Positions 1-6,754 of a stretch of DNA of 15,600 nucleotides are shown here, piece after piece (position 1 is the stretch's first letter; each line of letters starts with the position of its first letter). Origin of the DNA: UBA6921 sp031363085 (GTDB lineage: Bacteria > Pseudomonadota > Gammaproteobacteria > SG8-11). Under the pieces are notes generated by a model that made no database searches, was not told the DNA's origin, and saw only the letters and a program-made list of their open reading frames with translations. A program made the position numbers and the translations under genes. The stretch spans positions 1 to 15,600 of the forward strand of contig JANLTU010000146.1 of the NCBI GenBank assembly GCA_031363085.1. The letters run 5' to 3'.

Positions 1-42
1 CATTCCTATGCCACGGACAAACCGGAAAGCGAGCGTTATTAA
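1..42 (+). CDS. rbcS: RuBisCO small subunit, C-terminal end (partial)
   Basis: The first 13 codons read HSYATDKPESERY and then TAA. The SYA...PE.ERY ending resembles the extended C-terminus of red-type (form IC) RuBisCO small subunits, which packs in the central channel of the L8S8 enzyme. The 5' part lies outside the window. The assignment rests on this short tail and on cbbX, the red-type RuBisCO activase gene, being the next gene on the same strand, which is the usual rbcL-rbcS-cbbX order. No other family fits both facts, but 13 residues are too few for certainty. Confidence 0.7.
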   Translation, partial: HSYATDKPESERY

Positions 43-72
43 GCTGCGGTAGGTAGGTTTTATCTGTCGTAT

Positions 73-102
73 CACCGGGGCCAGTGCCCCGGTGTTTGTT
101 TC
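73..102 (+). terminator. Intrinsic terminator/attenuator between rbcS and cbbX
   Basis: A perfect 9-bp GC-rich stem (CACCGGGGC at 73-81, GCCCCGGTG at 86-94) closes a 4-base loop and is followed by TTTGTTTC. This is a classic rho-independent terminator 30 bp after the rbcS stop. It would end most rbcLS transcripts and let only a fraction read into cbbX, which fits the low activase-to-RuBisCO ratio needed. Partial readthrough is inference; a separate cbbX promoter is not obvious in the 42 bp between the T-tract and the cbbX start. Confidence 0.85.
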
Positions 103-144
103 TAACTCAATACGCGCATTTTTCATCAACGTGATGAGGCAACC

Positions 145-1062
145 ATGTCGCCAAACGAATCCACACCCATGCCGGACGATGTCTGCGTGGACCTCGAAGC
201 CGAATTTCGGGCTTCGAACATCCAGGAATTACTCGATCAACTTGATCGCGAGCTGATTGGTTTAAAACCTGTCAAGACCCGCATCCGCGAGACTGCGGCG
301 CTGCTGCTGGTCGACCGCGTACGCCAGAAAATGGGACTGACCTCCGGCGCACCCAGCCTGCACATGTGTTTCACCGGCAATCCCGGCACCGGCAAAACCA
401 CGGTCGCATTGCGTATGGCGGAGATTTTGCACCGCTTGGGTTACATCCGCCGTCCCGACGTGGTGTCGGTGACGCGCGACGACTTGGTCGGCCAATACAT
501 CGGCCACACCGCGCCGAAAACCAAAGAGGTTTTAAAGAAAGCGATGGGCGGTGTGTTGTTCATCGACGAAGCCTATTACCTGTACAAGCCCGAAAACGAG
601 CGCGACTACGGAGCCGAATCGATCGAGATTCTGCTGCAAATCATGGAGAACAATCGTGACGATCTGGTCGTGATTCTCGCCGGCTACAAAAACAAGATGG
701 ATCAGTTTTTTCAAAGCAATCCCGGCATGTCGTCGCGCATCGCGCACCACATCGACTTTCCTGATTATTCGCCGGACGAGTTGATGGCCATCGCCAAGCT
801 GATGCTCGACGCCCAGCATTACCATCTGAGCGCCGAGGGTGCGAAAGCATTTCGCGAATACCTGGTGCGGCGCATGCCGATGCCGCACTTCGCCAACGCG
901 CGCTCGGTGCGCAATGCGCTGGATCGCGCGCGACTGCGACAGGCGAATCGCCTGTTCGAAAGCAAGCGCAGGCAATTAACGCGCAATGATTTAATGACGA
1001 TTGAGGCGCCGGATATCCTTGCCAGCCGTGTGTTTGCGCAAGGAGAAACGGAAGCCGACTAA
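145..1062 (+). CDS. cbbX: Red-type RuBisCO activase CbbX (AAA+ ATPase)
   Basis: 305 aa, the usual CbbX length. CbbX is a cytosolic hexameric AAA+ motor that threads the C-terminal tail of the red-type RuBisCO large subunit through its pore to eject inhibitory sugar phosphates such as RuBP. Visible motifs are Walker A GNPGTGKT (78-85), the pore loop GQYIGHTAPKT (117-127), Walker B GGVLFIDEA (135-143), an arginine finger in SNPGMSSRI (R198), and a sensor-2-like ARSVRNALDRAR in the C-terminal helical domain. The ATG is preceded by GATGAGG as Shine-Dalgarno. It follows rbcS and its terminator and precedes a small unassigned gene on the same strand. Family members need RuBP for hexamer assembly (known for the family, not visible here). 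Assignment is secure. Confidence 0.97.
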   Translation: MSPNESTPMPDDVCVDLEAEFRASNIQELLDQLDRELIGLKPVKTRIRETAALLLVDRVRQKMGLTSGAPSLHMCFTGNPGTGKTTVALRMAEILHRLGYIRRPDVVSVTRDDLVGQYIGHTAPKTKEVLKKAMGGVLFIDEAYYLYKPENERDYGAESIEILLQIMENNRDDLVVILAGYKNKMDQFFQSNPGMSSRIAHHIDFPDYSPDELMAIAKLMLDAQHYHLSAEGAKAFREYLVRRMPMPHFANARSVRNALDRARLRQANRLFESKRRQLTRNDLMTIEAPDILASRVFAQGETEAD

Positions 1063-1084
1063 TTTTTATGAGTCAGGCGGTGCG

Positions 1085-1489
1085 ATGGAGCCTAGGGTTT
1101 CGGTACTTGATGGGTTGCGGGAAATTCCGCCGCTGCGTGAGTTTCCCAAACTGATTGACGCGCAAATTTTCAATGCCGTGCGCCTTGCACTGCTGCGCTT
1201 GGGGTCGCCGCTGCGTATCGAGCTGCCCCGTCCGCGTCTGTTGATGTTGACCGATGCGGATCACTGGGTGGCGGTATCGCCCTGGGATGAGTACCTGCCG
1301 CTGCTGCTATGGAAAGACTTCGATAAGTCGCATCGCGAAAGTCTGCATGAGCCGGTGCGCTGCACGCTGGCGCTTTTCGATCATCGTGCGGGGCTGGTGA
1401 TGGGCGCAGCGCTGGATGCTCTTTATGTCGAGCTGCGCACCCAGTTAACACCGGCCGGCCCATCACACGACACGACCTTTTACCGCTAG
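1085..1489 (+). CDS. Small unassigned protein encoded after cbbX
   Basis: 134 aa, starting at the ATG 22 bp after the cbbX stop. A weak AGGCGG lies upstream. The frame is also open back to an ATG at 1001 inside cbbX, but that would give a 62-bp overlap with an unlikely N-terminus. No signal peptide, long membrane segment or cysteine cluster is visible. The sequence reads as a compact soluble alpha/beta protein: a leucine- and proline-rich first half (EIPPLREFPKLID, RLALLRLGSPLRIELPRPR), then LTDADHWVAVSPWDEYLP and a second half with TLALFDHRAGLVMGAALDALY. I do not recognise a family. Its position suggests co-transcription with cbbX and a carbon-fixation-related role, which is inference only. 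It faces rhdA convergently, 41 bp away. Confidence 0.8.
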   Translation: MEPRVSVLDGLREIPPLREFPKLIDAQIFNAVRLALLRLGSPLRIELPRPRLLMLTDADHWVAVSPWDEYLPLLLWKDFDKSHRESLHEPVRCTLALFDHRAGLVMGAALDALYVELRTQLTPAGPSHDTTFYR

Positions 1490-1498
1490 CTCGGTGCG

Positions 1499-1519
1499 AC
1501 CCGCGCGCACACGGCGGGT
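1499..1519. terminator. Possible hairpin between convergent genes
   Basis: ACCCGC (1499-1504) and GCGGGT (1514-1519) form a 6-bp stem with a 9-base loop in the 41-bp space between the convergent genes ending at 1489 and 1531. There is no T-tract on either side, so termination is uncertain. Confidence 0.3.
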
Positions 1520-1530
1520 TGTCAATCGAC

Positions 1531-2352
1531 CTAGCCTGTTTCCACGGGAGTATCTTTTGCATTGCCCCAGTCCGACCACGAGCCGGGATAGCCGCGCACG
1601 CGCGGGTAGCCCAGTGATTTGAGCACCATGTAAGTGTGCGCCGAGCGATGGTGGGTGTGGCAGTACACGATCACTTCTTTGTCGGGAGTCACGCCACGTT
1701 GCACCAGCAGCGCGCGCAACTCGTCGGGTGTTCTAAAGCGCAGGTTGCGCGGCTGATCCACCGCCAGTAACCAGTCCATATTCGCTGCGCCCGGGATATG
1801 GCCGGCACGTTCCGCGCTGCGCACTTCACCGGAAAATTCGCGCGCGGTGCGACAGTCGAGCAAACACACGTTGGATTTTTTTAGCTGGCCGAGAATATAA
1901 GCGCGATCCGCAACTACGCTGTTATTGACATTAACTGCGTAGGATGTAGGCGCGACCGAGCCGGCAACCGAATCCACACGGTGACCTTCGGCCGCCCAGG
2001 ACGCGAGCCCGCCATTCAGCAGAGTCGTCTGCGTATGGCCTGCGGCGTGTAAAGTCCATAACAGGCGCGCCGCTTTACCGCCGCCTTCTTCGTCATAGGC
2101 GACGACGTGCGTGTGCGGAGTTAACCCCAGGTCTGAAAAAATTTCGCTGAGCGTGTTGGCGTCCGGCAACAGGCCGATGACCGGCGGCACGTTGCGAATA
2201 ATTTTGGTGTAGTCCAGATGCACCGCGCCGGGAATGTGCTGGCGTGCGTAAATGTCGGCGCGGCATAAGTCAATAACGCGCACGTTGGGGTTGTTCAAAT
2301 AATGTTCGAGGTCGTCCGGTTCGATCAACAGCGGTAGTGTGGTAGTGCTCAT
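1531..2352 (-). CDS. rhdA: Two-domain rhodanese (thiosulfate sulfurtransferase, RhdA type)
   Basis: 273 aa with two rhodanese domains, an inactive N-terminal half (about 8-125) and a catalytic C-terminal half (about 145-270). The active-site loop is CHTHHRS (231-237, catalytic Cys231). It resembles the CQTHHR loop of Azotobacter vinelandii RhdA and differs from the CRKGVT loop of mitochondrial rhodanese and the CGSGVTA loop of mercaptopyruvate sulfurtransferases. The equivalent loop of domain 1 (YDEEGGGKAAR) has Asp in place of Cys. The enzyme should carry a persulfide and move sulfane sulphur from thiosulfate or another donor to an acceptor in the cytosol. ATG lies 5 bp after the suhB stop, so the two genes are probably one transcript. 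The true donor cannot be read from sequence; sseA would be the alternative name. Confidence 0.92.
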   Translation of the reverse strand: MSTTTLPLLIEPDDLEHYLNNPNVRVIDLCRADIYARQHIPGAVHLDYTKIIRNVPPVIGLLPDANTLSEIFSDLGLTPHTHVVAYDEEGGGKAARLLWTLHAAGHTQTTLLNGGLASWAAEGHRVDSVAGSVAPTSYAVNVNNSVVADRAYILGQLKKSNVCLLDCRTAREFSGEVRSAERAGHIPGAANMDWLLAVDQPRNLRFRTPDELRALLVQRGVTPDKEVIVYCHTHHRSAHTYMVLKSLGYPRVRGYPGSWSDWGNAKDTPVETG

Positions 2353-2357
2353 AGTGA

Positions 2358-3155
2358 TTAGCGACTCAGCTCTTGGGTTAAATGGGGATGGAGAGTTTGC
2401 AGCAAGGCTTTAAAAACCTTGGGTGAACCGGCCACAATGTTACCCGTGTCCATGAATTCATTGCCACCCGACAGATCGCCGACGAGGCCGCCGGCTTCCT
2501 GAATCAGCAACACGCCGGCAGCGATGTCCCACGGGCTCAGGCCGAATTCCCAAAATCCATCCAGACGTCCGGCCGCGACATAGGCGAGGTCGAGCGCCGC
2601 CGAGCCCGCGCGCCGGATACCCGCTGTCATCGGCGTGAGGGCTTTGAAGGTTTGCAGATAGCAGTCGAGATGCTGCTGGTAACGAAACGGGAAGCCGGTG
2701 CCCAGAAGTGCGCCGTCGAGACTTTTTAATGTGCTGACGCGGATGCGTTTGTTGTTAAGCTGCGCGCCGGCGCCGCGCGAGGCGGTAAAAATTTCCTGGC
2801 GCATCGGGTCGTACACCACTGCATGGGCCAGCACGCCTTTGTGCTGGATGCCGATGGACACCGAGAATTGCGGAAAACCGTGCAGAAAATTAGTGGTGCC
2901 GTCGAGCGGGTCGATGATCCACACATATTCTTCGCCTTCTTGCGCGCCGCTTTCTTCGGCAAGAATGCCGTGATTGGTGTAGTGCTTGCGAATCACTGCG
3001 ATGATTTCTTGCTCGGCATTGCGGTCGACTTCGCTGACGAAGTCGTTGCGTGATTTCGAGGAGATCGTCAGTGTATCGACGCGGTCGACCGAGCGCAGGA
3101 TAACGTTACCGGCCTGACGCGCGGCGCGAACCGCGATGTTGAGCATGGGATGCAT
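2358..3155 (-). CDS. suhB: Inositol-1-monophosphatase family protein SuhB
   Basis: 265 aa starting MHPMLNIAVRAARQAGN, almost the same start as E. coli SuhB (267 aa), which fixes the start at 3155. The frame stays open far upstream, but that extension is antisense to trmJ. Metal-binding motifs of the Mg-dependent phosphatase family are present: EESG (67-70), WIIDPLDGTTNF (79-90) and WDIAAG (209-214). In E. coli SuhB hydrolyses inositol monophosphate in vitro, and its cellular role is as a Nus-type factor in rRNA transcription antitermination. Whether that holds here is inference from family. It is divergent from trmJ and leads into rhdA. The suhB, trmJ, cysE, isc order is common in proteobacteria. 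Confidence 0.95.
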   Translation of the reverse strand: MHPMLNIAVRAARQAGNVILRSVDRVDTLTISSKSRNDFVSEVDRNAEQEIIAVIRKHYTNHGILAEESGAQEGEEYVWIIDPLDGTTNFLHGFPQFSVSIGIQHKGVLAHAVVYDPMRQEIFTASRGAGAQLNNKRIRVSTLKSLDGALLGTGFPFRYQQHLDCYLQTFKALTPMTAGIRRAGSAALDLAYVAAGRLDGFWEFGLSPWDIAAGVLLIQEAGGLVGDLSGGNEFMDTGNIVAGSPKVFKALLQTLHPHLTQELSR

Positions 3156-3183
3156 GTGGGGTATGGGCCGGCTATTGTAGGGC

Positions 3184-4005
3184 GTGTATTCTAGCAGGCG
3201 TGGTACAGCGCTTGAATGGAAAATTACGGCAACATTTGCGACCCACAGTGAGTTAAGAAAATTGGCGCTGGAAATTTTATCTAATATCCGGGTCGTGTTA
3301 GTGCATACCACGCATCCGGGCAACATCGGCGCCGCCGCGCGTGCGATGAAAACCATGGGGTTGGCACATCTGCGCTTGGTCACGCCGAAATATTTTCCGC
3401 ATGCCGAGGCGACGGCGCGTGCGGCGGGCGCGACCGACGTGCTGGACACTACGCAAGTGTGCGCCACCTTCGCGGACGCGGTTGCCGATTGCAGCGTAGT
3501 GTTAGGTGTCAGTGCGCGTTCCCGTACTATCGCTTGGCCGCAGTGGGACGCGCGCAGCGCCGGTCGGCATATCGTTGGCTGTGCGCACAACACGCCGGTG
3601 GCGCTGGTGTTTGGATCCGAGCGTGTGGGCTTAAGTAACGCCGACATCGACCGCTGTCATGGGTTGGTGCAGATTCCGGCGAATGCGGATTACGCAAGTT
3701 TAAATTTGGCAGCGGCAGTGCAAGTGCTGGCCTACGAATTACGCGTGGCGGCGCTGGAAGATGTGGCTCTGGAAAAGGCCGTGCTGCCCGCACATGTTCC
3801 GGCGGACGCGCAAGACCTCGAACGTTTTTACGAGCACTTGCGTCAGACGCTGGTGAACATCCAGTTTCTTGATCCGGAAAATCCGCGCCAGTTGATGCGC
3901 CGCGTGCGCCGCCTGTTCAACCGCGCGCTGCCTGATACAATGGAGTTGAATATTTTGCGCGGCATTCTCGCCGCAGTCGATGCGAACAACGCCAAGCCTC
4001 GTTAA
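3184..4005 (+). CDS. trmJ: tRNA (cytidine/uridine-32 2'-O) methyltransferase TrmJ
   Basis: A SPOUT-class methyltransferase that methylates the ribose of residue 32 in the tRNA anticodon loop using S-adenosylmethionine. In the 273-aa reading from GTG at 3184, the motifs are PGNIGAAARAMKTMGL (45-60), the knotted SAM-binding LVFGSERVGLSN (141-152) and YASLNLAAAVQVLAYEL (170-186). A C-terminal helical extension is typical of TrmJ. The start is uncertain: E. coli TrmJ begins only three residues before the segment matching NIRVVLV, so a TTG at 3262 (giving 247 aa, close to the E. coli length) may be the real start. That would leave 106 bp instead of 28 bp for promoters between it and divergent suhB. 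It ends 28 bp before cysE and probably shares its transcript. Confidence 0.93.
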   Translation: MYSSRRGTALEWKITATFATHSELRKLALEILSNIRVVLVHTTHPGNIGAAARAMKTMGLAHLRLVTPKYFPHAEATARAAGATDVLDTTQVCATFADAVADCSVVLGVSARSRTIAWPQWDARSAGRHIVGCAHNTPVALVFGSERVGLSNADIDRCHGLVQIPANADYASLNLAAAVQVLAYELRVAALEDVALEKAVLPAHVPADAQDLERFYEHLRQTLVNIQFLDPENPRQLMRRVRRLFNRALPDTMELNILRGILAAVDANNAKPR

Positions 4006-4033
4006 CCCGCACCTAATAGATGTGACGCTAAAA

Positions 4034-4810
4034 ATGTTGCAACGAATCCGAGAAGACATTAACTGCGTATTCGAGCGCGATCCGGCCGCACGCAACACCT
4101 TCGAGATCATCACCACCTATCCGGGCGTGCATGCAATTATTGCGCACCACCTGACGCACTGGCTCTGGTATCGCAACGCAAAATGGCTGGCGCGCTTTCT
4201 GGCCGCACTGGCACGCTGGTTGACTGGGATTGAAATTCATCCCGGCGCCAAAATCGGTCGGCGTTTTTTCATCGACCATGGCATGGGCGTGGTGATCGGT
4301 GAAACAGCGGAAATCGGCGACGACTGCACGCTTTACCACGGCGTTACACTAGGTGGAACCACCTGGAAAAAAGGCAAGCGCCATCCGACGCTGGGCAATA
4401 ATGTCGTGGTCGGCACCGGTGCGAAAATATTGGGCCCTATCAGTATCGGTGACGGCAGTCGTGTCGGGTCAAATGCGGTGATTATCAAAGATGTCGCACC
4501 CGGCGCGACCGTGGTGGGTGTGCCCGGCAAAGTGGTGCATCAAACCGGCGGCACCGAGCTTGACGAGCAACGCCGTGCCATGGCCAAGAAAATCGGTTTC
4601 GACGCCTACGGTCAGACCCAAGATATGACCGATCCGGTCGCGCATGCAATCAATCTCATGCTTGATCACATGCATGCGGTGGAGCGGCGGCTTGAAGTAA
4701 TCTGCACCGCGCTGAAGACGCTGGACATACCGTTGGAGACCGAGAAGCTGCCGACATTGGATGCCTGCAAAATCACACCTAGCGCAGATGCGCATGTCGA
4801 AGAAAAGTAG
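4034..4810 (+). CDS. cysE: Serine O-acetyltransferase CysE
   Basis: 258 aa. It transfers acetyl from acetyl-CoA to serine, giving O-acetylserine, the committed step to cysteine. An N-terminal helical domain (1-65, with FERDPAARNTFE) is followed by a left-handed beta-helix of hexapeptide repeats (about 68-170). The likely catalytic histidines are H82 in IDHGMGVVIGET and H117 in KRHPTLG. The LGGTTWKKG segment is the CoA-site region. ATG at 4034 gives MLQRIREDI, the usual start of short CysE proteins; the frame is open to 3980 but that part overlaps trmJ. Cysteine made through this step is the substrate of IscS, which explains its stable place upstream of the ISC genes. Family members are feedback-inhibited by cysteine at the C-terminus (known for the family, not testable here). 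Confidence 0.96.
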   Translation: MLQRIREDINCVFERDPAARNTFEIITTYPGVHAIIAHHLTHWLWYRNAKWLARFLAALARWLTGIEIHPGAKIGRRFFIDHGMGVVIGETAEIGDDCTLYHGVTLGGTTWKKGKRHPTLGNNVVVGTGAKILGPISIGDGSRVGSNAVIIKDVAPGATVVGVPGKVVHQTGGTELDEQRRAMAKKIGFDAYGQTQDMTDPVAHAINLMLDHMHAVERRLEVICTALKTLDIPLETEKLPTLDACKITPSADAHVEEK

Positions 4811-4848
4811 TGAAGTTGCCCATATAATGCAGTGAGTGCCGGAGTTGA

Positions 4849-4873
4849 ATAGTTGACTAAATTACTTGGATAT
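4849..4873 (+). promoter_or_regulatory. Likely IscR type 1 operator upstream of iscR
   Basis: The 25-bp stretch begins ATAGTTGACT and ends TTGGATAT. By hand alignment it matches the E. coli IscR type 1 consensus (ATASYYGACT, RWWWY, AGTCRRSTAT) at 22 of 25 positions. The mismatches are in the right half-site (C for G, T for C, A for S). It includes TTGACT (4853-4858), a good -35 hexamer, so [2Fe-2S]-IscR bound here would block RNA polymerase, which is the known autorepression mechanism. I could not settle the matching -10 box: nothing close to TATAAT sits 16-18 bp downstream. A perfect TTGACA at 4884-4889 also lacks a clear -10. Confidence 0.7.
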
Positions 4874-5004
4874 GGCTTACTGTTTGACAATGCAGATGTG
4901 GACATCGGAGTTAAGTGCTTGCCGTTGTTTAGTATGGATAAGGCTTAAATTCCAGTGTTTTCCTAAGGGCGTTGTTGTGACGATTAACTAGGAAAAGGTG
5001 CCCA

Positions 5005-5484
5005 ATGAAACTGACAACTAAAGGCCGTTATGCAGTCACGGCGATGCTTGATCTCGCCCTGCACAACGACCAGGGTTCAATCACTCTGGCCGATATCTCC
5101 GAGCGCCAAGGTATTTCTTTGTCCTATCTGGAGCAATTGTTTTCGCGTTTGCGCAAAAACGGCTTGGTTGCCAGTGCGCGCGGACCGGGGGGGGGTTACC
5201 GTTTGAGCCGCGACCCTTCCGAAATTGCCGTCGTTGACGTGATCACCGCTGTCGACGAGAAAATCGACGCGCGCCGTTGTGAAGGCGCCGGCAATTGCCA
5301 AGACGAAAAAATCTGCCTGACGCACGAGTTGTGGGGCAAGCTCAGTGACCAGATTTATTTATTCCTCAAGGGCATCAGCCTCGGGGATTTAGTCAAGAAT
5401 CACGCAATTTGTGAAGTGGCCTCGCGGCAAGATCGCGAAGTGGCCGAATATCGCGGCGGGAAACGTGTCTCGCTGGGCGTGTAA
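5005..5484 (+). CDS. iscR: Iron-sulphur cluster regulator IscR (Rrf2 family)
   Basis: 159 aa. The winged-helix DNA-binding domain (about 1-80) is nearly identical in wording to E. coli IscR (KGRYAVTAMLDLAL, SERQGISLSYLEQLFSRLRK, GPGGGYRL). The cluster ligands C92, C98, C104 and H107 (CEGAGNCQDEKICLTH) are all in the E. coli positions. When it carries [2Fe-2S], IscR represses the isc operon; the apo form acts at other (type 2) sites. It has a strong Shine-Dalgarno (AGGAAAAGG) and is the first gene of the operon, 131 bp after a type 1 operator. A run of nine G residues (5187-5195) encodes part of GPGGGY in the wing; a slip there would truncate the protein. Confidence 0.98.
   Translation: MKLTTKGRYAVTAMLDLALHNDQGSITLADISERQGISLSYLEQLFSRLRKNGLVASARGPGGGYRLSRDPSEIAVVDVITAVDEKIDARRCEGAGNCQDEKICLTHELWGKLSDQIYLFLKGISLGDLVKNHAICEVASRQDREVAEYRGGKRVSLGV
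5187..5195 (+). repeat. G9 homopolymer inside iscR
   Basis: Nine consecutive G residues encode the end of the Pro codon and three glycines of the conserved GPGGGY wing motif. Synonymous glycine codons could break the run, but all three use GG plus G or the run end. Tracts of this length are prone to slippage and to sequencing error. Confidence 0.9.
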
Positions 5485-5538
5485 TTTTTACGTAACGGTA
5501 CATTTTTGGGTTGAGCAACTTACGGAAGGTGAAGCTAG

Positions 5539-6753
5539 ATGAAGCAACCGATCTATTTGGACTACTCCGCAACCACGCCGGTCGACACGCGTGTGGCCAG
5601 CAAGATGATGGAGTATCTCACCATCGATGGCCAGTTCGGCAATCCCGCGTCGCGCTCGCATCCCTATGGCTGGAGTGCCGAAGAAGCAGTTGAGCGTGCG
5701 CGCCAGCAAGTCGCCGATCTAGTGGGCGCGGATGCCAAAGAAATCATCTGGACCTCCGGCGCGACCGAATCCGATAACTTGGCGATCAAGGGCGCAGCGC
5801 ATTTCTACCAGAAGAAAGGCAAGCACATCATCACCTACAAAACCGAACATAAAGCCGTGCTCGATACCTGTAGGCAGTTGGAGCGTGAAGGGTTTGAAGT
5901 GACTTATCTTGACCCGGAAACCAACGGGTTGATTGATCTGGCGAAACTCGAAGCTGCGTTGCGTCCCGATACAGTTTTGGTCACGGTCATGCACGTCAAC
6001 AACGAAATTGGCGTGATTCAGGACATCGCCGCCATTGGCGAAATCACCCGCGCGCGCGGCATCGTGTTTCATGTCGATGCCGCACAAAGTCCCGGGAAAA
6101 CCCCAATTGACTTGCGCACCATGAAAGTCGACTTGATGTCGTTTTCCGCGCATAAAGTGTACGGCCCCAAAGGCATCGGCGCGTTGTTCGTGCGTCGCAC
6201 ACCGCGTATTCGTTTGGAAGCGCAGACGCACGGTGGCGGGCACGAACGCGGATTACGTTCCGGCACCTTGCCGGTGCACCAGATTGTCGGCATGGGAGAA
6301 GCGTTTCGCATTGCGCGCGAAGAGATGGAATTTGAAAACGAGCGCATCCGCCGTTTGCGTGACCGGTTGTGGACCGGTCTCAAAGACATGGAGGCGGTGT
6401 ATTTAAACGGCGATTTCAAGCACCGCGTGCCGCATAACCTCAATGTCAGTTTTAATTTTGTCGAAGGCGAGTCGTTGATCATGGCGATCAAAGATTTAGC
6501 GGTGTCGTCCGGTTCGGCCTGCACCTCGGCAAGTCTGGAGCCTTCATATGTGTTGCGCGCCATCGGGCGTGACGACGAGTTGGCGCACAGCTCGATCCGT
6601 TTTTCTATCGGGCGTTATACCACTGAGCAGGACATTGACTACTCGATTAAACTGCTGCGCGAAAAAATCGCCAAGCTGCGCGAACTGTCGCCGCTGTGGG
6701 AAATGTACAAAGACGGCGTTGATTTGAAATCGGTTAAATGGGCGGCCCATTAA
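5539..6753 (+). CDS. iscS: Cysteine desulfurase IscS
   Basis: 404 aa, the same length as E. coli IscS. This PLP enzyme converts cysteine to alanine and holds the released sulphur as a persulfide for Fe-S cluster assembly and tRNA thiolation. The PLP lysine is K206 in SFSAHKVYGPKG, and the persulfide cysteine is C328 in SSGSACTSASLEPS, on the flexible loop typical of class I desulfurases; both are at E. coli numbering. HVDAAQSPGK contains the PLP-ring aspartate. The C-terminus ends KSVKWAAH, like the partner-docking tail of E. coli IscS. It has a good Shine-Dalgarno (GGAAGGTGAA) 54 bp after iscR. In the standard operon iscU follows, but here the next start codon, 1 bp after the stop, is iscA. 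Confidence 0.98.
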   Translation: MKQPIYLDYSATTPVDTRVASKMMEYLTIDGQFGNPASRSHPYGWSAEEAVERARQQVADLVGADAKEIIWTSGATESDNLAIKGAAHFYQKKGKHIITYKTEHKAVLDTCRQLEREGFEVTYLDPETNGLIDLAKLEAALRPDTVLVTVMHVNNEIGVIQDIAAIGEITRARGIVFHVDAAQSPGKTPIDLRTMKVDLMSFSAHKVYGPKGIGALFVRRTPRIRLEAQTHGGGHERGLRSGTLPVHQIVGMGEAFRIAREEMEFENERIRRLRDRLWTGLKDMEAVYLNGDFKHRVPHNLNVSFNFVEGESLIMAIKDLAVSSGSACTSASLEPSYVLRAIGRDDELAHSSIRFSIGRYTTEQDIDYSIKLLREKIAKLRELSPLWEMYKDGVDLKSVKWAAH

Positions 6754-6754
6754 C

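Noticed and set aside
532..975. 147-aa minus-strand frame within cbbX
   Set aside because: Shadow of the AAA+ coding sequence; GC-rich genes often leave such open frames.
1001..1084. Start at 1001 for the gene after cbbX
   Set aside because: A 62-bp overlap with cbbX and a basic low-complexity N-terminus; ATG 1085 gives a natural spacing.
3156..3647. N-terminal extension of suhB to give a 429-aa protein
   Set aside because: It lies antisense to trmJ, and the family start MHPMLN at 3155 matches E. coli SuhB.
3980..4033. Extended start of cysE at 3980
   Set aside because: It overlaps the end of trmJ; ATG 4034 gives the usual CysE start MLQRIREDI.
4884..4889. Perfect TTGACA as iscR -35 box
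   Set aside because: No acceptable -10 hexamer 16-18 bp downstream, so I did not annotate it as a promoter.
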